A DNA stretch of 31,156 bases from an uncultured bacterium (GTDB lineage Bacteria > Bacillota > Clostridia > Lachnospirales > Lachnospiraceae). The translations under genes were made by a program, and so were the position numbers. Below are positions 29,962 to 31,156 of this stretch, in pieces. Below the pieces are notes generated by a model. It was not told the DNA's origin, did not search any database, and saw nothing but the letters and a program-made list of their open reading frames with translations. The stretch's first letter is position 1, and each line of letters begins with the position of its first letter. The DNA is taken from contig CAJMQQ010000033.1 in the NCBI GenBank assembly GCA_905215625.1, positions 1 to 31,156 on the forward strand, given 5' to 3'.

Positions 29962-31156
29962 TTATTCCTGGGCCGCAAGAACCAGCGCCGGAACCAGCTG
30001 CTTTTTACGGGATACCACTCCCGGAAGGCAAACCCAATGTTCTTCACTGGAAACATTATCATTTTCCATATGGAACGCCTTAAATGCCAGTTGTTCTGCT
30101 CCCTGTCCCTCATAAATCAATTCTGTAGACTGAGTAATGATATTAGTCAGCATAAAAAACATCATATCCATGCCCCGATCAGTCCTGGCCTGCTTGATAT
30201 AATCGCACATACGGCCGCGAAGGCGGCGCAGTTCTTCTTCATTTAAAGAACTGACCTGGGCAACTCCTATGATCAGTTTCCCCGCTGTAAAGGTTTTAAA
30301 GTCCTGATAAAAAATCTCAGAATCGTTTTTGCCTTTTAAATTGCTTCCTGCTGCAAACATATCCCTTGCATACTTTTCAATGTCAATTCCGGCAATTTGC
30401 GCCAGCCTCACCGCAGACTGACGATCTACTTCTGTACAAGTAGGAGAACGGAACAGAAGGGTATCCGAAACAATGGCGCTGCAAAGAAGTCCTGCAATCT
30501 TGGGTTCTACTTCGATTCCCGCCTCCTGATACATCTGGTAAACAATGGTCGCCGTACATCCCAAAGGCTGGTTGCGAAAAAATACAGGAGAAATTGTCTC
30601 TACCGTGCCCAGACGGTGATGGTCAATGATTTCCCTGATATCCGCGTCCTCGATTCCATCCACAGCCTGACTTCTCTCATTGTGATCCACCAGGATTACC
30701 TGTTTGCCTCTGGCTCCCAACAGATTCCGGCGGGAAATCATCCCTTTATAAAGCCCGTTTTTATCCAGAATTGGAAAATCTCTGTGGCGCTTGCTGGCCA
30801 TTACCTCCCGAATCTCGTCGATATAATCGTCTTCTTCAAAGGTAATCAATTTATCCGTTGTCATAAAATAGCTGACCGGCATACTCTGGTTGATAAGACG
30901 GGCAGTCGTATATGTATCATAGGCAGTGGCAATGACCGTACATCCATGCTGTTCTGCCAGTTTCCGGATTGTCAGGGATGCTCCTGCTCCTTCACAAACA
31001 ATAATACAGTCCGCTTCCATCTCAATAGCGCATAACTGGGATTCGTAGCGGTTGCCCAGAATTACCAGATCATGAGGCTCAATATAAAACTCCATCAAAT
31101 CCGGATTGGCTGCTGCTACCAATACTTTTCCCTGGCTGAAATAGGCGTTTTCATCT
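29962..31156 (-). CDS. CBS/DRTGG-containing manganese-dependent inorganic pyrophosphatase (5' end outside window)
   Basis: Family II pyrophosphatases hydrolyse PPi with Mn2+; this clostridial type has a regulatory CBS-DRTGG-CBS insert that binds AMP, ADP or diadenosine polyphosphates. The window holds the last 397 codons and the frame is open through the right edge. Visible are the end of the DRTGG domain (EMEADCIIVCEGAGAS, IATAYDTYTTARLINQSMPV), the second CBS repeat (YFMTTDKLITFEEDDYIDEI, RDFPILDKNGLYKGMISRRNLL), the DHH domain with VDHNERSQA, EIIDHHRLGTVET and GCTATIVYQMY, and the DHHA2 domain ending with SRKKQLVP. The missing N-terminus should hold the first DHH motifs and first CBS. It precedes the flavin reductase gene by 71 bases. 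Confidence 0.94.
   Translation of the reverse strand, partial: DENAYFSQGKVLVAAANPDLMEFYIEPHDLVILGNRYESQLCAIEMEADCIIVCEGAGASLTIRKLAEQHGCTVIATAYDTYTTARLINQSMPVSYFMTTDKLITFEEDDYIDEIREVMASKRHRDFPILDKNGLYKGMISRRNLLGARGKQVILVDHNERSQAVDGIEDADIREIIDHHRLGTVETISPVFFRNQPLGCTATIVYQMYQEAGIEVEPKIAGLLCSAIVSDTLLFRSPTCTEVDRQSAVRLAQIAGIDIEKYARDMFAAGSNLKGKNDSEIFYQDFKTFTAGKLIIGVAQVSSLNEEELRRLRGRMCDYIKQARTDRGMDMMFFMLTNIITQSTELIYEGQGAEQLAFKAFHMENDNVSSEEHWVCLPGVVSRKKQLVPALVLAAQE

Noticed and set aside
1..31156. CRISPR arrays, tRNA or rRNA genes, transposases, prophage genes and attachment sites
   Set aside because: I looked for spaced direct repeats, tRNA-like cloverleaf ends and typical mobile-element motifs on both strands and found none that could be supported.

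Overview
The window looks like a chromosomal segment of a Gram-positive anaerobe of the class Clostridia, most likely a Lachnospiraceae relative. The grounds are the rpmG-secE-nusG-rplK-rplA-rplJ-rplL order, reverse rubrerythrin beside PerR, a T-box in front of the short archaeal/eukaryal-type ProRS, a CotS-like spore-coat kinase fold, LuxS, and A/G-rich Shine-Dalgarno sites with TTGACA/TATAAT promoters. The species cannot be named from the sequence alone. Most of the window is core housekeeping DNA on the minus strand. I found no CRISPR array, prophage, IS element, tRNA or rRNA gene.

Layout. 1-3370: gene-poor left edge with a nucleotidyltransferase-like remnant, mscL with a C-terminal zinc ribbon, a DUF1576-type membrane protein, divergent udk, and a small two-helix membrane protein. 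3430-7265: the ribosomal/transcription block (minus), with tandem promoters, two identical 28-nt sites resembling the L1-binding part of 23S rRNA, an L10 leader with an attenuator, and a cluster of palindromes between rplA and the rplJ promoter. rpoB does not follow rplL here. 7310-7822: two gene remnants whose 5' ends meet, probably the scar of one deletion in a divergent pair. 7861-13841 (minus): comF-recD2, an mreB-type gene, an unexplained hairpin-rich gap, and an ABC-F ATPase.

13968-20908: a CmpB-type membrane/coiled-coil protein (plus), then on the minus strand phosphohexomutase, a CotS-like protein, CCA-adding enzyme and proS with its proline T-box. 20888-22857: a YkgJ-type cysteine-cluster protein and the peroxide-stress pair rbr and perR, each with a 7-1-7 Per box just downstream of its -10. 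22874-26547: a FAH-family hydrolase and a Ca2+-type P-type ATPase (minus). 26692-28723: luxS followed by an unusual hexapeptide acyltransferase fused to a probable alpha/alpha-toroid domain (plus). 28749-31156: shikimate kinase-like protein, flavin reductase-like protein and a CBS/DRTGG manganese pyrophosphatase cut by the right edge (minus).

How it works together. The left half is translation and its feedback control: candidate L1 sites, the L10 leader and the proline T-box. The middle holds DNA repair and uptake (recD2, comF), cell shape (mreB) and translation factors. The right half has oxidative-stress defence under PerR, ion transport and the LuxS step of the methyl cycle. No complete undescribed system is evident. 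The points most worth a second look are the duplicated L1-site mimic, the palindrome cluster at 4701-4851, the hairpin-rich gap at 12094-12280, the double gene remnant at 7310-7822 and the acyltransferase fusion after luxS.
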